Made by a program: the position numbers and the translations under genes
Assembly (NCBI RefSeq): GCF_001881565.1
Contig: NZ_MPDJ01000010.1
Coordinates: forward strand, 124,001-188,000
Source: Eisenbergiella tayi
Lineage (GTDB): Bacteria > Bacillota > Clostridia > Lachnospirales > Lachnospiraceae
Length of the DNA stretch: 64,000 nucleotides
Direction: 5' to 3'
Notes under the pieces: model-generated
The model's database searches: none
What the model was told of the DNA's origin: nothing
The model's input: only the letters and a program-made list of their open reading frames with translations
In this document: piece by piece, positions 1 to 9,179 of the stretch
How positions within the stretch are numbered: position 1 is the first letter of the stretch
How the letters are laid out: each line of letters begins with the position of its first letter

Positions 1-755
1 TTAATAAGGTAAAGACCACTTGCTACCAGTGCAATTATTAAAGCTTTTGTTGAAAAGCTCGTCAATATTGCTAATAGTAATACTCCTATTCTAAATACTG
101 ATACTTTTTTAGGAACATGCAACTCGTAAGACAAACTAAATAGCAAAGGAACTGCATAACTTGGCGCCTCACAGAATATCCCGCAGTTTCTAATAAATTC
201 TATTCCAAAAAATTCTTGCGTTTGAGCTTCATACATTAAATGAAAATAGTTTGCAGATTCTGTTGTAACGCCTTTCCATGAATATGAATCTATTGATTGT
301 GGAAGAAAATGAATACAAGTTCCGAGAATATATAATATAATAGAAATCAATGTAAAAAAGATAGTGATATCAGCAAACTTCCTCAAAAAGAATTTCATAC
401 GTCCGTTCAACCACTGGTTTGAGCAGTAAAGTACGCAGAGAAAAAACGGAATACACATCTGATAAATAACAACTTGCCACCCCACCTTAGAAAACATCAA
501 ATAAACTAAAAGGGTTACAAGAAGCAAAATGCCCCTCTTTAAAGCACTTATAGAAACATTGCGCTCCAGCAGAATTAGCAACCCCATAACTATAGATGCC
601 GCCCATGCAAAATAAATATATCTACTCGCGGAATCAATCATTCTAATATACACAGACTGCCCAAAAAGGAATACAATCAGCATAAACACGTATTCCAGAA
701 CATCTCTTATTGAAATTTTCAAACAAACCTGACACTTACTGGGCTGAGTTATCAT
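1..755 (-). CDS. Wzy-like polysaccharide polymerase, partial (C-terminus beyond window)
   Basis: An open frame runs from an ATG at 755 to the window edge without a stop (251 codons seen). It encodes a very hydrophobic protein with about six predicted membrane segments and a motif near the end (RNCGIFCEAPSYAVP) that resembles the segment preceding the periplasmic loop in O-antigen/EPS polymerases. The start lies 5 bp after the flippase stop, and AAGGTGA in the flippase 3' end serves as ribosome binding site. Next to a Wzx flippase, the likely job is polymerising flipped repeat units at the outer face of the membrane. An O-antigen ligase-type protein is the alternative. Family assignment rests on topology and context, as is usual for Wzy proteins. 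Confidence 0.75.
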   Translation of the reverse strand, partial: MITQPSKCQVCLKISIRDVLEYVFMLIVFLFGQSVYIRMIDSASRYIYFAWAASIVMGLLILLERNVSISALKRGILLLVTLLVYLMFSKVGWQVVIYQMCIPFFLCVLYCSNQWLNGRMKFFLRKFADITIFFTLISIILYILGTCIHFLPQSIDSYSWKGVTTESANYFHLMYEAQTQEFFGIEFIRNCGIFCEAPSYAVPLLFSLSYELHVPKKVSVFRIGVLLLAILTSFSTKALIIALVASGLYLI

Positions 756-760
756 TTCAT

Positions 761-2233
761 TCACCTTGCATGTATTTTTGTTTTTACTTTATAAATAATC
801 ATCTTTATGTTCTCAAAAAGAAATTTATCTCGCAAAAGACATAAAATTATTCCATATAACACAGCGCCGTTAATAATCTGCAATACTAAAATCACAAAAC
901 TTTTTCCGGGTAAAGTACCCATATACGAAACGAAACAACCCATTACAAGACCAGCAATGGCATACTTCCATCCTAGCTTTATCATAGTCTTAAACTTAAA
1001 GAAATCTCGTATCAAATACAAATATCCAATAAGTATCAATGTTTCAGCTAGTACAGAGGCGCATGCTGCTCCAACTGCGCCATAAGTAGGGATTGCCATC
1101 AAATTAAATATAAAATTCACTGCGGCTCCTGCTATTAGAACATAATTATTCTTTCCCTGCCTACCACTTGGACCAAGATAATGTGTATTGAGGCAGTTGC
1201 TAAGTCCGATAACAATTAATAAAAGAGAAAAGATTTGCAAAAGTATGATGCTTTCCTCAAAACCCTCTCCCAGAAATAGCGGTATAAAGTTAGGCGCAAT
1301 GCCAATCAATCCTGCTGCCATTGGAATGGAAATCAATAGGATAAAACTAATGGATCGATTAAGTCGCGCTCGCATTTCATCTATTTGCCCATGCTGAAAT
1401 AAGAAAGACATTCTTGATCTCATAATAGTGTTCAATGAGGTTATTGCGACCAAGAGTATTTGTTCAATTTTATGTGCCTGCTCATAATAACCATTCTGAG
1501 CTGTTCCTTCAGTCAACATGCCAAGCATTGTTTTATCTAGGAGCGTATATACTGACGTAGCTATTGTTGGTATAAAAAACACCAAACACTGCTTTGTATG
1601 CCGCAAAATATTCAAACTCTTAAGTTCAACTCTGCAAAGAACATTTCTCATCGAGAAAAGAAATGTAATATTACCTAACAATGTGGATAATGCAATAAGG
1701 AGAATATAGATATTCACATCATCCTTAGTTTTTACAAAGATGAAAACTGCGACTATCATTACTATCTTGACAATGAAATTTCTTATTACAACCTTTGAGA
1801 AGTCTTCTATTCCCCTAAAAAGCCATGTCATATCAAAGATAGACGCAAAAATGATAACACCAAATATTAAGCGCGCTTCTCTGTACTCAGTAGCTGTAAA
1901 GGACACAACCATATAGATACCAAGGCTTATTGCCATTGTTAAAGCTCTGAGAATCCATAATTCATAAAACACTCTGGATGTTTCCTTACGCTCTTCTCTG
2001 CAAGCCGCAATCTGCATCTGTCCATAGGTAGCAATACCAAGGTTTCCAAACAAAATGAAATACTGAGCAATTGAGTTTGTATAACTATATATTCCAACTC
2101 CGTCTGCCCCCAACACACGAGATACGTATGGGGTTGTTATCAATGGGGTCAAAAGAGCGAACACTTCATAAGCCAGATTGAAAATATAATTTACCTTGAT
2201 ACTCTTTGGTTTTATTGCATTATTTTCATCCAT
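761..2233 (-). CDS. Polysaccharide flippase (Wzx, MATE/MVF-like superfamily)
   Basis: About 490 aa with 12-14 hydrophobic segments. The N-terminus (YEVFALLTPLITTPYVSRVLG) is the typical start of Wzx/RfbX-type transporters, which flip undecaprenyl-diphosphate-linked repeat units across the membrane. An upstream in-frame ATG at 2275 would overlap glf by 35 bp. The ATG at 2233 is preferred because AGGAAG lies about 12 nt upstream and the overlap disappears. The gene follows glf by 7 bp and precedes the Wzy-like gene by 5 bp, so the three are cotranscribed. A central charged loop and a basic C-terminus (KVKTKIHAR) fit the family. Substrate specificity cannot be read from the sequence. Confidence 0.9.
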   Translation of the reverse strand: MDENNAIKPKSIKVNYIFNLAYEVFALLTPLITTPYVSRVLGADGVGIYSYTNSIAQYFILFGNLGIATYGQMQIAACREERKETSRVFYELWILRALTMAISLGIYMVVSFTATEYREARLIFGVIIFASIFDMTWLFRGIEDFSKVVIRNFIVKIVMIVAVFIFVKTKDDVNIYILLIALSTLLGNITFLFSMRNVLCRVELKSLNILRHTKQCLVFFIPTIATSVYTLLDKTMLGMLTEGTAQNGYYEQAHKIEQILLVAITSLNTIMRSRMSFLFQHGQIDEMRARLNRSISFILLISIPMAAGLIGIAPNFIPLFLGEGFEESIILLQIFSLLLIVIGLSNCLNTHYLGPSGRQGKNNYVLIAGAAVNFIFNLMAIPTYGAVGAACASVLAETLILIGYLYLIRDFFKFKTMIKLGWKYAIAGLVMGCFVSYMGTLPGKSFVILVLQIINGAVLYGIILCLLRDKFLFENIKMIIYKVKTKIHAR

Positions 2234-2240
2234 CACAAAT

Positions 2241-3338
2241 TCATCTTCCTTGTTCAATCTCCTTAAAAACATCAAGAGCCCTGCGAATTACATCATCCAT
2301 GTCGTAATACTTATATTCAGCCAGCCTACCAAGGAAAATTACATTTTTCTCCTGCGCCGCCTTGTCACGATACTGTTGTGCAAGAGCTTTCCATTCCGCA
2401 GTAGGGAATGTGTAAAAAGGTTCCTCCCCATCACATGGAATTTCCTTCAGGATTGTTGTCTTGTCACTCTTCTGCCCTGTTAGTTTCTTGAACTCCGTAA
2501 TACGAGTATAATCATAATCCATTGGCCAACGTGTACTCGCTACAGGTTGATAGGATTCACAGTCGTGTGTTTCAAAAATGAACTTAATACTACGCCACTT
2601 GAGCTTGCCAAGTTCGTTGTCGAAATAATAATCAAGAGGTCCCGTGTAAATCAACTTCTCATATTCGATAGAATCAATTACTTCCTTGTAATCAGTGTTA
2701 AGCATGATTTTGATTTCCGGATGGTTTACCATGTTGCGACACATCTGCGCAAATCCACCCTGTGGATTGCCTTGGTACTTGTCAGTGAAATAGCGGGTAT
2801 CTCTATTCTTGCGGAACGGAATTCTGCTGATGACGGACTTGTCAAGTTCTGCAGGAGAGACACCCCATTGTTTTATGGTGAAGTACTTAAAGAACTTCTC
2901 ATAGATATCCTGCCCGCCTTGACTAAGTACAACATCTTCGCTAGTCTTAATCTCATCAATCTTTTTCTTACGACTCTCGATAAAAGCGTCCATCTCATCC
3001 TCAGATAAGTTCATGTTGTAAAGTTGATTGATGGTTTCCAAAGAAATCGGCATCGGCACGAAATTACCATTTACATAGGACATAACACGATGCTGATATT
3101 CATGCCATTTCGTATACTGACAGATGTAATCAAACACTTCCTTATCATTCGTATGAAAAGTGTGAGGACCATACATTTGAACTAATATGCCAGCCTCGTT
3201 ATACTCATCATATACATTACCACCAATTTGCGGCCGTTTCTCTATCATCAGAACCTTTTCATGCCGCTGAGTGGCAATTCTATCTGCAATAGTAATTCCA
3301 GCAAGCCCAGCGCCCACGACAACATATTTAAACTTCAT
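2241..3338 (-). CDS. glf: UDP-galactopyranose mutase
   Basis: A 365-aa FAD enzyme that interconverts UDP-galactopyranose and UDP-galactofuranose in the cytoplasm. The N-terminal dinucleotide fold (VVGAGLAGITIADRIA) and the segments MIEKRPQIGGNVYDE, YGPHTFHTND and FTIKQWGVSP are hallmarks of Glf, and the length is normal for the family. AGAGGAG lies upstream of the ATG. Its presence implies that the surface glycan contains galactofuranose, so one of the neighbouring glycosyltransferases is probably a Galf transferase. Function is assigned with high certainty from conserved motifs. Confidence 0.97.
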   Translation of the reverse strand: MKFKYVVVGAGLAGITIADRIATQRHEKVLMIEKRPQIGGNVYDEYNEAGILVQMYGPHTFHTNDKEVFDYICQYTKWHEYQHRVMSYVNGNFVPMPISLETINQLYNMNLSEDEMDAFIESRKKKIDEIKTSEDVVLSQGGQDIYEKFFKYFTIKQWGVSPAELDKSVISRIPFRKNRDTRYFTDKYQGNPQGGFAQMCRNMVNHPEIKIMLNTDYKEVIDSIEYEKLIYTGPLDYYFDNELGKLKWRSIKFIFETHDCESYQPVASTRWPMDYDYTRITEFKKLTGQKSDKTTILKEIPCDGEEPFYTFPTAEWKALAQQYRDKAAQEKNVIFLGRLAEYKYYDMDDVIRRALDVFKEIEQGR

Positions 3339-3351
3339 AGCATATCTCCTC

Positions 3352-4536
3352 TTATTCTAAGTTGAAAATTGTTTTCAGATAATCCTCATAACATGGTGTA
3401 TAGTAAACAAAATCTTCATTAAGCATATTGGGCAACTCAGCAAATGAATTGTAAACAAATCCACATTTATTTTCTGTGAACATGCGTTCCAGAACAATGT
3501 TTTTTCCTCTTTCGATTATAGGTGTTACATGTGCGGCTTCATATGCAAAAAAACGATGCGGCACATTGATTCTGTCAAATTCTGATACGCTAGACTCATC
3601 GACTATGTTGTGTAACAGTCCAGCATTGTACTGGCTTATTATTTCACACGAGTCCACCCATTCTTCCGCCGTAGAATCGTGTTTCATGCTCAAAGGTTTC
3701 TCCATAAAAAACATATCGGAATTTTCATCTTGCAACTCTTTGTATCTATTTATACCGTTATCATCGTTATACTGCTCACAATGTAGATGAACAACGATGT
3801 CTGCATTTATTAATTCACGAATAACATCGATATAATAATACCTTCCTTGGTCACGTTGTCTATTGGGTGCGGAATCAACTCTAAAAGTCAAAATAACTAA
3901 GTGCAATTTTCCATCCCTATCTGACAGCTTACCTCGATATTTAATATTGTCAAGTATACAAGACGGCAGAGAATTTTCATCGTAACCAATTAACAGCTTC
4001 TTCCCTTTAAAAAGATTCTCCCCATATTTTCGTTCAAGAAACTTCTTTAATTCAACATCATATAGAACCACAGTATCCGAGGCTTGTATTGCCTTAAACT
4101 CCCTAAAACTATATTCTGGACGCGATTCTTTATAAGACCTAACAATGGGTTTTGTAATCACGGGTTTTGCTATAAGACAAGTAATATCTGACTTGTCATA
4201 ATCCCCATAGCTGCAAAGTATATAATCCGGATCAATAGTCTTAATATTTTGCATCCATTCTCTGTTTGCTGCTCTCATTAGTACGATAGAAATCCAACTA
4301 AGCCAATTCAATTGTTTGATGTTATTTGTTTTATTGAGTAATCCTAAGCATTTCGAAGTCAAAAATTTATGAGGGATCTCAAAGGTTTTCACCTTGTTAC
4401 TGTTTATTTCCCAGCTTGGCTCCGTAAAAAAGCGAGTTGCATACACTTCATCAAACAGAGTCAGCGCACCCACCCAGCGTTCCTCACCTAAGTGTTTTCT
4501 TCCTCCAAGCTTTAATAAAACGGTTTTATTCTGCAT
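3352..4536 (-). CDS. Putative GT-B-type glycosyltransferase of the EPS locus
   Basis: About 394 aa, no signal peptide, mixed alpha/beta. The C-terminal half (FDRINVPHRFFAYEAA followed by hydrophobic strands) resembles the nucleotide-sugar-binding half of GT-B enzymes, where a conserved acidic/His region precedes the donor site, but no family signature is certain. The frame is open up to 4620, overlapping the preceding GT2 gene. The ATG at 4536 is chosen because a perfect AGGAGA sits 10 nt upstream. It lies between a GT2 gene and glf, so sugar transfer is the natural guess. It could also be a pyruvyl- or phosphotransferase-like protein. Confidence in the gene is high; confidence in the function is modest. 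Confidence 0.6.
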   Translation of the reverse strand: MQNKTVLLKLGGRKHLGEERWVGALTLFDEVYATRFFTEPSWEINSNKVKTFEIPHKFLTSKCLGLLNKTNNIKQLNWLSWISIVLMRAANREWMQNIKTIDPDYILCSYGDYDKSDITCLIAKPVITKPIVRSYKESRPEYSFREFKAIQASDTVVLYDVELKKFLERKYGENLFKGKKLLIGYDENSLPSCILDNIKYRGKLSDRDGKLHLVILTFRVDSAPNRQRDQGRYYYIDVIRELINADIVVHLHCEQYNDDNGINRYKELQDENSDMFFMEKPLSMKHDSTAEEWVDSCEIISQYNAGLLHNIVDESSVSEFDRINVPHRFFAYEAAHVTPIIERGKNIVLERMFTENKCGFVYNSFAELPNMLNEDFVYYTPCYEDYLKTIFNLE

Positions 4537-4562
4537 TGTCTTATCTCCTAAAAAATTTACCA

Positions 4563-5615
4563 TCAGATTTTTCCTAATTTTCCCTTGATAAAATACAGTA
4601 TCCACAATCCCAAAGCACATTTCTTGTTCATAAGTGTGACAATCCTTTTCTGATGGGATAGTAGCTTTTCTCTTTCTACATTCCCAGCCGCTGAAGCATA
4701 AGGCTCTTGATACATTGTATCTTTAAGTTCCTTTAGCCTTTCTTTCATCTTCTTCGGATTCTTCTTACTAAAGAAGTAAAGCCTTAAAGCCTCCTCGAAT
4801 CTCCGTATCACCATGGCATCATATGGTCTATCCAAGTTACCATTAGGTGCATACTTATCTTTAAAATCTTCAAAAGCATTAAAGATACGTCTATTTATAT
4901 CGAGCGTATTGGCCTTATAGCTTTTTGTTATAGATGTAGGCACTACCACATAATTATACACAGGCTTTTGGATATATGCGGCACTCGCTGCATTCGCATA
5001 TATATATGCAGTATAAAAAATATCATCGAAAATTCCTAAAAGGTTTATATCGAAACAAATGTTATTCTCTATGAGAAACGCTCTCTTTACAAGCTTATTC
5101 CACGGCCCTCCATAACCTATGGTCGGGGTTGACGGGGGATTTGAGCAGTAATTCTGATAAATATCAGCAGCAACTAGTTTATCAATCATTTCTCGCTCAC
5201 GATATACAAACTCATCAGCAAAAAATCTGTTGTGGATTATCTCGTTTCCCTTTATACGATTAATTTCTCCAATAACGACATCAACATCGTTTTCAACACC
5301 CGCTTCATATAATTCCTTACAAGCGTCTAACTCCATCCAATCATCTGAGTCACAGAATATAACCCAGTCACCAGTCGCAGCTAATAATCCGTCATTCCTT
5401 GCAGCACTTACGCCACCATTTTCCTTGTGAATAACCTTAATTCGCTCATCTTGTCTTGCATACCTGTCACAAATATCAGGACAAGCATCCGGGCTCCCAT
5501 CATCCACAAGTAAAATTTCTATGTCTCGTAGTGTCTGATTTATCAGACTATCTACACACCGAACCAAATACTTCTCCACATTATATATGGGCACAATAAT
5601 GCTAATCTTAGGCAT
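4563..5615 (-). CDS. GT2 family glycosyltransferase (copy 1)
   Basis: A 350-aa GT-A glycosyltransferase. The N-terminus reads as a family 2 enzyme: PIYNVEKYLVRCVDSL, nucleotide-binding VDDGSPD (residues 37-43), NGGVSAARNDGL and the metal-binding CDSDD at 88-92. It should transfer a sugar from a nucleotide donor to the lipid-linked repeat unit at the inner membrane face. The middle region (GYGGPWNK, FDDIFYTAY) and C-terminus are shared with the genes at 6896 and 8074, so the three are paralogues. The start ATG overlaps the stop of the preceding propeller gene by one base (TAATG), which indicates translational coupling. Donor and acceptor are unknown. Confidence 0.9.
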   Translation of the reverse strand: MPKISIIVPIYNVEKYLVRCVDSLINQTLRDIEILLVDDGSPDACPDICDRYARQDERIKVIHKENGGVSAARNDGLLAATGDWVIFCDSDDWMELDACKELYEAGVENDVDVVIGEINRIKGNEIIHNRFFADEFVYREREMIDKLVAADIYQNYCSNPPSTPTIGYGGPWNKLVKRAFLIENNICFDINLLGIFDDIFYTAYIYANAASAAYIQKPVYNYVVVPTSITKSYKANTLDINRRIFNAFEDFKDKYAPNGNLDRPYDAMVIRRFEEALRLYFFSKKNPKKMKERLKELKDTMYQEPYASAAGNVEREKLLSHQKRIVTLMNKKCALGLWILYFIKGKLGKI

Positions 5616-6874
5616 TATATATTCCTCCAGTTTTTTATAAGAATCTCTTGCTTACACCCTTCCTCACAAGTTGTATCAATTGTAATGTATTTCTCGCTCT
5701 GACTAACTCTTGGATGCAAATCACATCTTTTTTCTTCGAATAACCGTGCATCCGAATAAAGATGAATTAGCGGTCTGTACACACAACTTTTAAGGTCATA
5801 CTCAAATACTGTCTGCATACCATGTAATAAAGGATAAGTATCCGAAATAAAATACCTTTCCTTTCCAAAAATCGAAGGATGCCCGTCGTGATTCAAGTAC
5901 TTATTTTCAAGAATAGTCTTATTCTTATTTTCAGTATTATAGATACAATAATACTGGTCTTTCTTTTCGTCCCAGCATGTCACTAGCAACTCATCATTAT
6001 TTTTCCAATCATAATGTGAAACTCGAGCCTTATTTTCTAATACATCAACTTTACCATCAACAAAACTATAAACACAGAGGCGTGTTCTCCAATGTGAATC
6101 GCCTTTTAAAGTCCAGATATGAAAAAACATAAATCTTTTTCCATCAGGTGATATTGATATATGGTTGATATAGTGCTGGTCAACATTTGGATCGGAGACA
6201 TCCGAAGCCAAATCTGCAAGGCTAACGAGTATTTTTTTTTCGTTGTTATGAATATCTATATAAAAAATTCCATCGTCATTTGGTGCCACATCTTTGACAG
6301 TTTTGTCTGGCAGCACACTATAGCCGTAACCAGGACGAAGCCGCTGAAGTCTTGAAAAATTCAAGCTTAGAGCATAGGAAAAATCGGGTGATACATCGTA
6401 AAAGGCATCGCAATATGTAGAAACTGTCCTGTTTTCAGCCAAATTATAGAGCCTGGCAACGTAACTATTTTTGTCCACATCATTATAAAGAACATAATCT
6501 TTCTCAAATGGATGCCATCTCAATCGAGCCCCCTGCTGCCAACACCACGCTTGAGTAGATGCGAATCGAGTATACTCACCACTACCAACTTTATAATAGC
6601 CTAAATCTGCCATATCCCTGTGTGCATCTGCTTTCTTATCTAAACAATGCACAAGCATACGTTCTTCTTCTACATCAAACTGTGAGATATCATAATAGCC
6701 AAAGAAAACATGCTTTCCTTTCTGTGAATATTTTTGGTAAAGCACCGTATCTTCTCCAACCTTAATTCTTGGGTTAGAATGAAGATATTGAATATCCTTA
6801 ACGTATTTAATAACTTGCTTCATTGCGGTTATTCTCTTCTGGCCTATGACAGTTTTAATTATCTTCTTTACCAT
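5615..6874 (-). CDS. Cytoplasmic beta-propeller protein, PL22/TolB-like (copy 1)
   Basis: A 419-aa protein without signal peptide or clear membrane segment. It has repeated blade-like segments: HVFFGYYDISQFD, a Trp/His-rich stretch (WCWQQGARLRWHP), ISPDGKRFMFFH, DGHPSIFGKERYFISDTYP and RCDLHPRVSQ. The SPDGKRF/H pattern and the invariant histidines resemble oligogalacturonate-lyase-like and TolB-like propellers. A clear paralogue lies at 10289. The gene sits between GT2 genes in one operon, and the locus makes UDP-GlcA and UDP-GalA, so action on uronic-acid glycan intermediates is conceivable. That is inference: binding without catalysis or a scaffold role is equally possible. GGGGAG precedes the ATG. 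Confidence 0.6.
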   Translation of the reverse strand: MVKKIIKTVIGQKRITAMKQVIKYVKDIQYLHSNPRIKVGEDTVLYQKYSQKGKHVFFGYYDISQFDVEEERMLVHCLDKKADAHRDMADLGYYKVGSGEYTRFASTQAWCWQQGARLRWHPFEKDYVLYNDVDKNSYVARLYNLAENRTVSTYCDAFYDVSPDFSYALSLNFSRLQRLRPGYGYSVLPDKTVKDVAPNDDGIFYIDIHNNEKKILVSLADLASDVSDPNVDQHYINHISISPDGKRFMFFHIWTLKGDSHWRTRLCVYSFVDGKVDVLENKARVSHYDWKNNDELLVTCWDEKKDQYYCIYNTENKNKTILENKYLNHDGHPSIFGKERYFISDTYPLLHGMQTVFEYDLKSCVYRPLIHLYSDARLFEEKRCDLHPRVSQSEKYITIDTTCEEGCKQEILIKNWRNI

Positions 6875-6895
6875 ATGTCTGTCTCCCCTTTCATA

Positions 6896-8044
6896 TTACG
6901 CACACACTTTCATGCATGGCTCTATTGGTAATCCAAGAGAAGCACAGACAATATTCAATTTTACATCTACTTTCTGAGTAAGTTGAGTACCCCCCCCCCG
7001 CACCTGTTTAAACTTGTAAAGGGTGCATAACCCATTTGCAGATTGCATTTTCAAGAGCTTTGCTACTCTTTTATGCTGGGCTTGCAAAATGTTTACATCA
7101 ACTAAGTTAGACGCAGAATAATAAGGTTCAGATTTCATAACTAATTTCAATTCTTTTAACCTTTCTGGTAATTCTAAATCATTCTTCTTATTGAAAAAAT
7201 AAAATCTCAACATTTCCTCAAAGCGACGAATGACGAATGCAGCATAAGCGGTTTCAAACTGTTCATCTTCATTACAGCACTTCAAGTAATTCTCAAAAGC
7301 ATTAAAAATTCGTTGATTAATATTAACCATATTTGCTTTGTGGGTCTGTGTGATTGATGCTGAAAACATCATATAATTATAGATTGGCTCGCTAATATAA
7401 GCCAAGCTTTCACAACTTGAAAGAACGTATGCGGAAAAGAGCATATCATCACACACCCCCAATAACTCTACGTCAAATAAGATCGAATTCTCCATAAGCA
7501 ACTTTCTTCGAATGGCCTTATTCCACGGTCCACCATAAAAACCCGTTGCAGGATTGTTTTTCGATGGATTTTTACAATAAGAGGGATATAGTATTGCTTC
7601 GACAATTGATTGAATGTACTTACTATCATGAGTAATAAAATCACTATCAAAAAACTGGACATAGCTGATGTTTCCGTCATTCACTCTGTTAATGTCCGCC
7701 ATCACTACATCTACACTATTTTGATTTCCACATGAAACGAGTAATTGACAAGCATCTAATTCCATCCAGTCATCTGAGTCGCAGAATATAACCCAGTCAC
7801 CAATTGCAATTGCCAACCCATCATTCCTTGCAGCACTTACACCACCATTCTTTTTATGAATCACTTTAATACGCTTATCTTGCCTTGCATAATTATCGCA
7901 TATCGCAGGGCACTCATCAGGGCTTCCATCATCAACAAGTATTATTTCTATGTCCTGCAATGTCTGGTTTATAAGGCTATCTACACACCTCGTCAAATCC
8001 TTTTCAACCTTGTATACAGGAACAATTACGCTAATCTGTGGCAT
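6896..8044 (-). CDS. GT2 family glycosyltransferase (copy 2) with poly-G tract near its 3' end
   Basis: A 382-aa family 2 glycosyltransferase closely related to the copies at 4563 and 8074 (VDDGSPDECP, NGGVSAARNDGL, CDSDDWMELDAC, FYGGPWNK). A run of ten G (10 C on the plus strand, 6990-6999) lies near the 3' end. In the present frame the protein gains about 30 residues after VRGGG. With nine G the frame would close after GGVLNLLRK, giving a short basic end like that of the two paralogues. The length of the tract therefore sets the C-terminus, either by phase variation or through a sequencing artefact. The catalytic GT-A domain is upstream of the tract and unaffected. Confidence 0.88.
   Translation of the reverse strand: MPQISVIVPVYKVEKDLTRCVDSLINQTLQDIEIILVDDGSPDECPAICDNYARQDKRIKVIHKKNGGVSAARNDGLAIAIGDWVIFCDSDDWMELDACQLLVSCGNQNSVDVVMADINRVNDGNISYVQFFDSDFITHDSKYIQSIVEAILYPSYCKNPSKNNPATGFYGGPWNKAIRRKLLMENSILFDVELLGVCDDMLFSAYVLSSCESLAYISEPIYNYMMFSASITQTHKANMVNINQRIFNAFENYLKCCNEDEQFETAYAAFVIRRFEEMLRFYFFNKKNDLELPERLKELKLVMKSEPYYSASNLVDVNILQAQHKRVAKLLKMQSANGLCTLYKFKQVRGGGTQLTQKVDVKLNIVCASLGLPIEPCMKVCA
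6990..6999 (-). repeat. Homopolymer tract (10 G on the coding strand)
   Basis: Ten consecutive C on the plus strand, read as G10 inside the GT2 coding sequence. It is the longest G/C homopolymer noticed in the window. Slippage by one base changes the C-terminal reading frame: nine G gives an early TAG shortly after, and eleven G leads to a different tail ending at a TGA. Such tracts are typical of slipped-strand phase variation and are also error-prone in sequencing. Confidence 0.9.
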
Positions 8045-8073
8045 TACGCATTTCTCCGTTTACTATTCTGTAA

Positions 8074-9129
8074 TTACTTCTTTAAAAGGACAAACATCTT
8101 ATATACAAGATGCAAGCCGTTTGCTGATCCAGCTTTAGCCATCATCCAAACCGCCAAGTCATATTGATTAATCAACCTGTGTGGATCGACTTTCTTGATC
8201 GCGCTTAGATAAGGCTCACTTTTCAACAGCGCCTTCAACTGCTTTTTTTGTTCTTTCAATCCTACAGGGTTCTTTTCATTAAAGAAATACGTTCCAAGCA
8301 TACCCTTTAATCTTCTAATTACAAGCGCTTCATATGCCTGATCAAATCTCCCATCGTATCCATACTTCTTTAAGAATTTATCCCATGCAGCAAATATAGC
8401 TTCGTTAATTTCTAACATTGCCGCCTTGTAGCTATGTGTCACAGAACCATCAAGAATACGATAATCGTATACTGGTTCCGTTATGTATACCACTTTTTTT
8501 GCTTCAGCATAAAGATACGCTGTGTAAAGGATATCGTCAAAAATACCTTTCAAACTTGTGTCGAAAGAGATACCGGTTCTGTCAAGCAAATCTTTCTTGA
8601 CTGCTTTATTCCAAGGACCTCCGTATCCAAAAGCGGGACCATCAGCAGGAGCATCATGGCAGTATTTTCGGCTAAAATCCACACGAACCAAATCATCCAA
8701 GATATTTCTGTCATCCGTGCAAAATGGTTTTGCAAAAAACTGGGCGTACTTCTTTTCTCCATCTATGATTCTATAAACATCTCCAATAACAACGTCAGCA
8801 TCACTATCGATGCCAGCTTTATAAAGCTTTTCACAAGCGTCAATTTCCATCATGTCATCAGAATCACAAAACAGCACATACTCGCCGGTTGCAACTTTTA
8901 GTCCATCATTTCTTGCAGCACTTACTCCTCCGTTGGCCTTATGAATCACCTTGATCCTTTCATCTTTAGAAGCATAGTCATCGATGATACTTCCTGAATT
9001 ATCAGGACTACCATCATCTACCAGAATTATTTCAATCTCCTTTAATGTTTGATTTTGCAGGCTCTCTACACAATCCTTTATGTATGCTTCCACATTATAA
9101 ATTGGAACAACCACGCTAAACTTTGGCAT
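8074..9129 (-). CDS. GT2 family glycosyltransferase (copy 3)
   Basis: A 351-aa family 2 enzyme with the nucleotide-sugar pocket VDDGSPDNSG, NGGVSAARNDGL and the metal-binding CDSDDMMEID. The second half (FGYGGPWNKAVKK, GIFDDILYTAYLYAE, VYDYRILDGSVTHSYKA) matches the paralogues at 4563 and 6896 in order and spacing. It ends in a short basic tail (FVLLKK), consistent with membrane-surface association. AGGAGAG precedes the ATG. It probably adds one residue of the EPS repeat unit. Three related enzymes in a row suggest tandem duplication followed by a change of specificity. Confidence 0.9.
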   Translation of the reverse strand: MPKFSVVVPIYNVEAYIKDCVESLQNQTLKEIEIILVDDGSPDNSGSIIDDYASKDERIKVIHKANGGVSAARNDGLKVATGEYVLFCDSDDMMEIDACEKLYKAGIDSDADVVIGDVYRIIDGEKKYAQFFAKPFCTDDRNILDDLVRVDFSRKYCHDAPADGPAFGYGGPWNKAVKKDLLDRTGISFDTSLKGIFDDILYTAYLYAEAKKVVYITEPVYDYRILDGSVTHSYKAAMLEINEAIFAAWDKFLKKYGYDGRFDQAYEALVIRRLKGMLGTYFFNEKNPVGLKEQKKQLKALLKSEPYLSAIKKVDPHRLINQYDLAVWMMAKAGSANGLHLVYKMFVLLKK

Positions 9130-9179
9130 CTTGTTTCTCTCCTATATTATTACTTTCTATATCTGGCTAACCTCATCGT

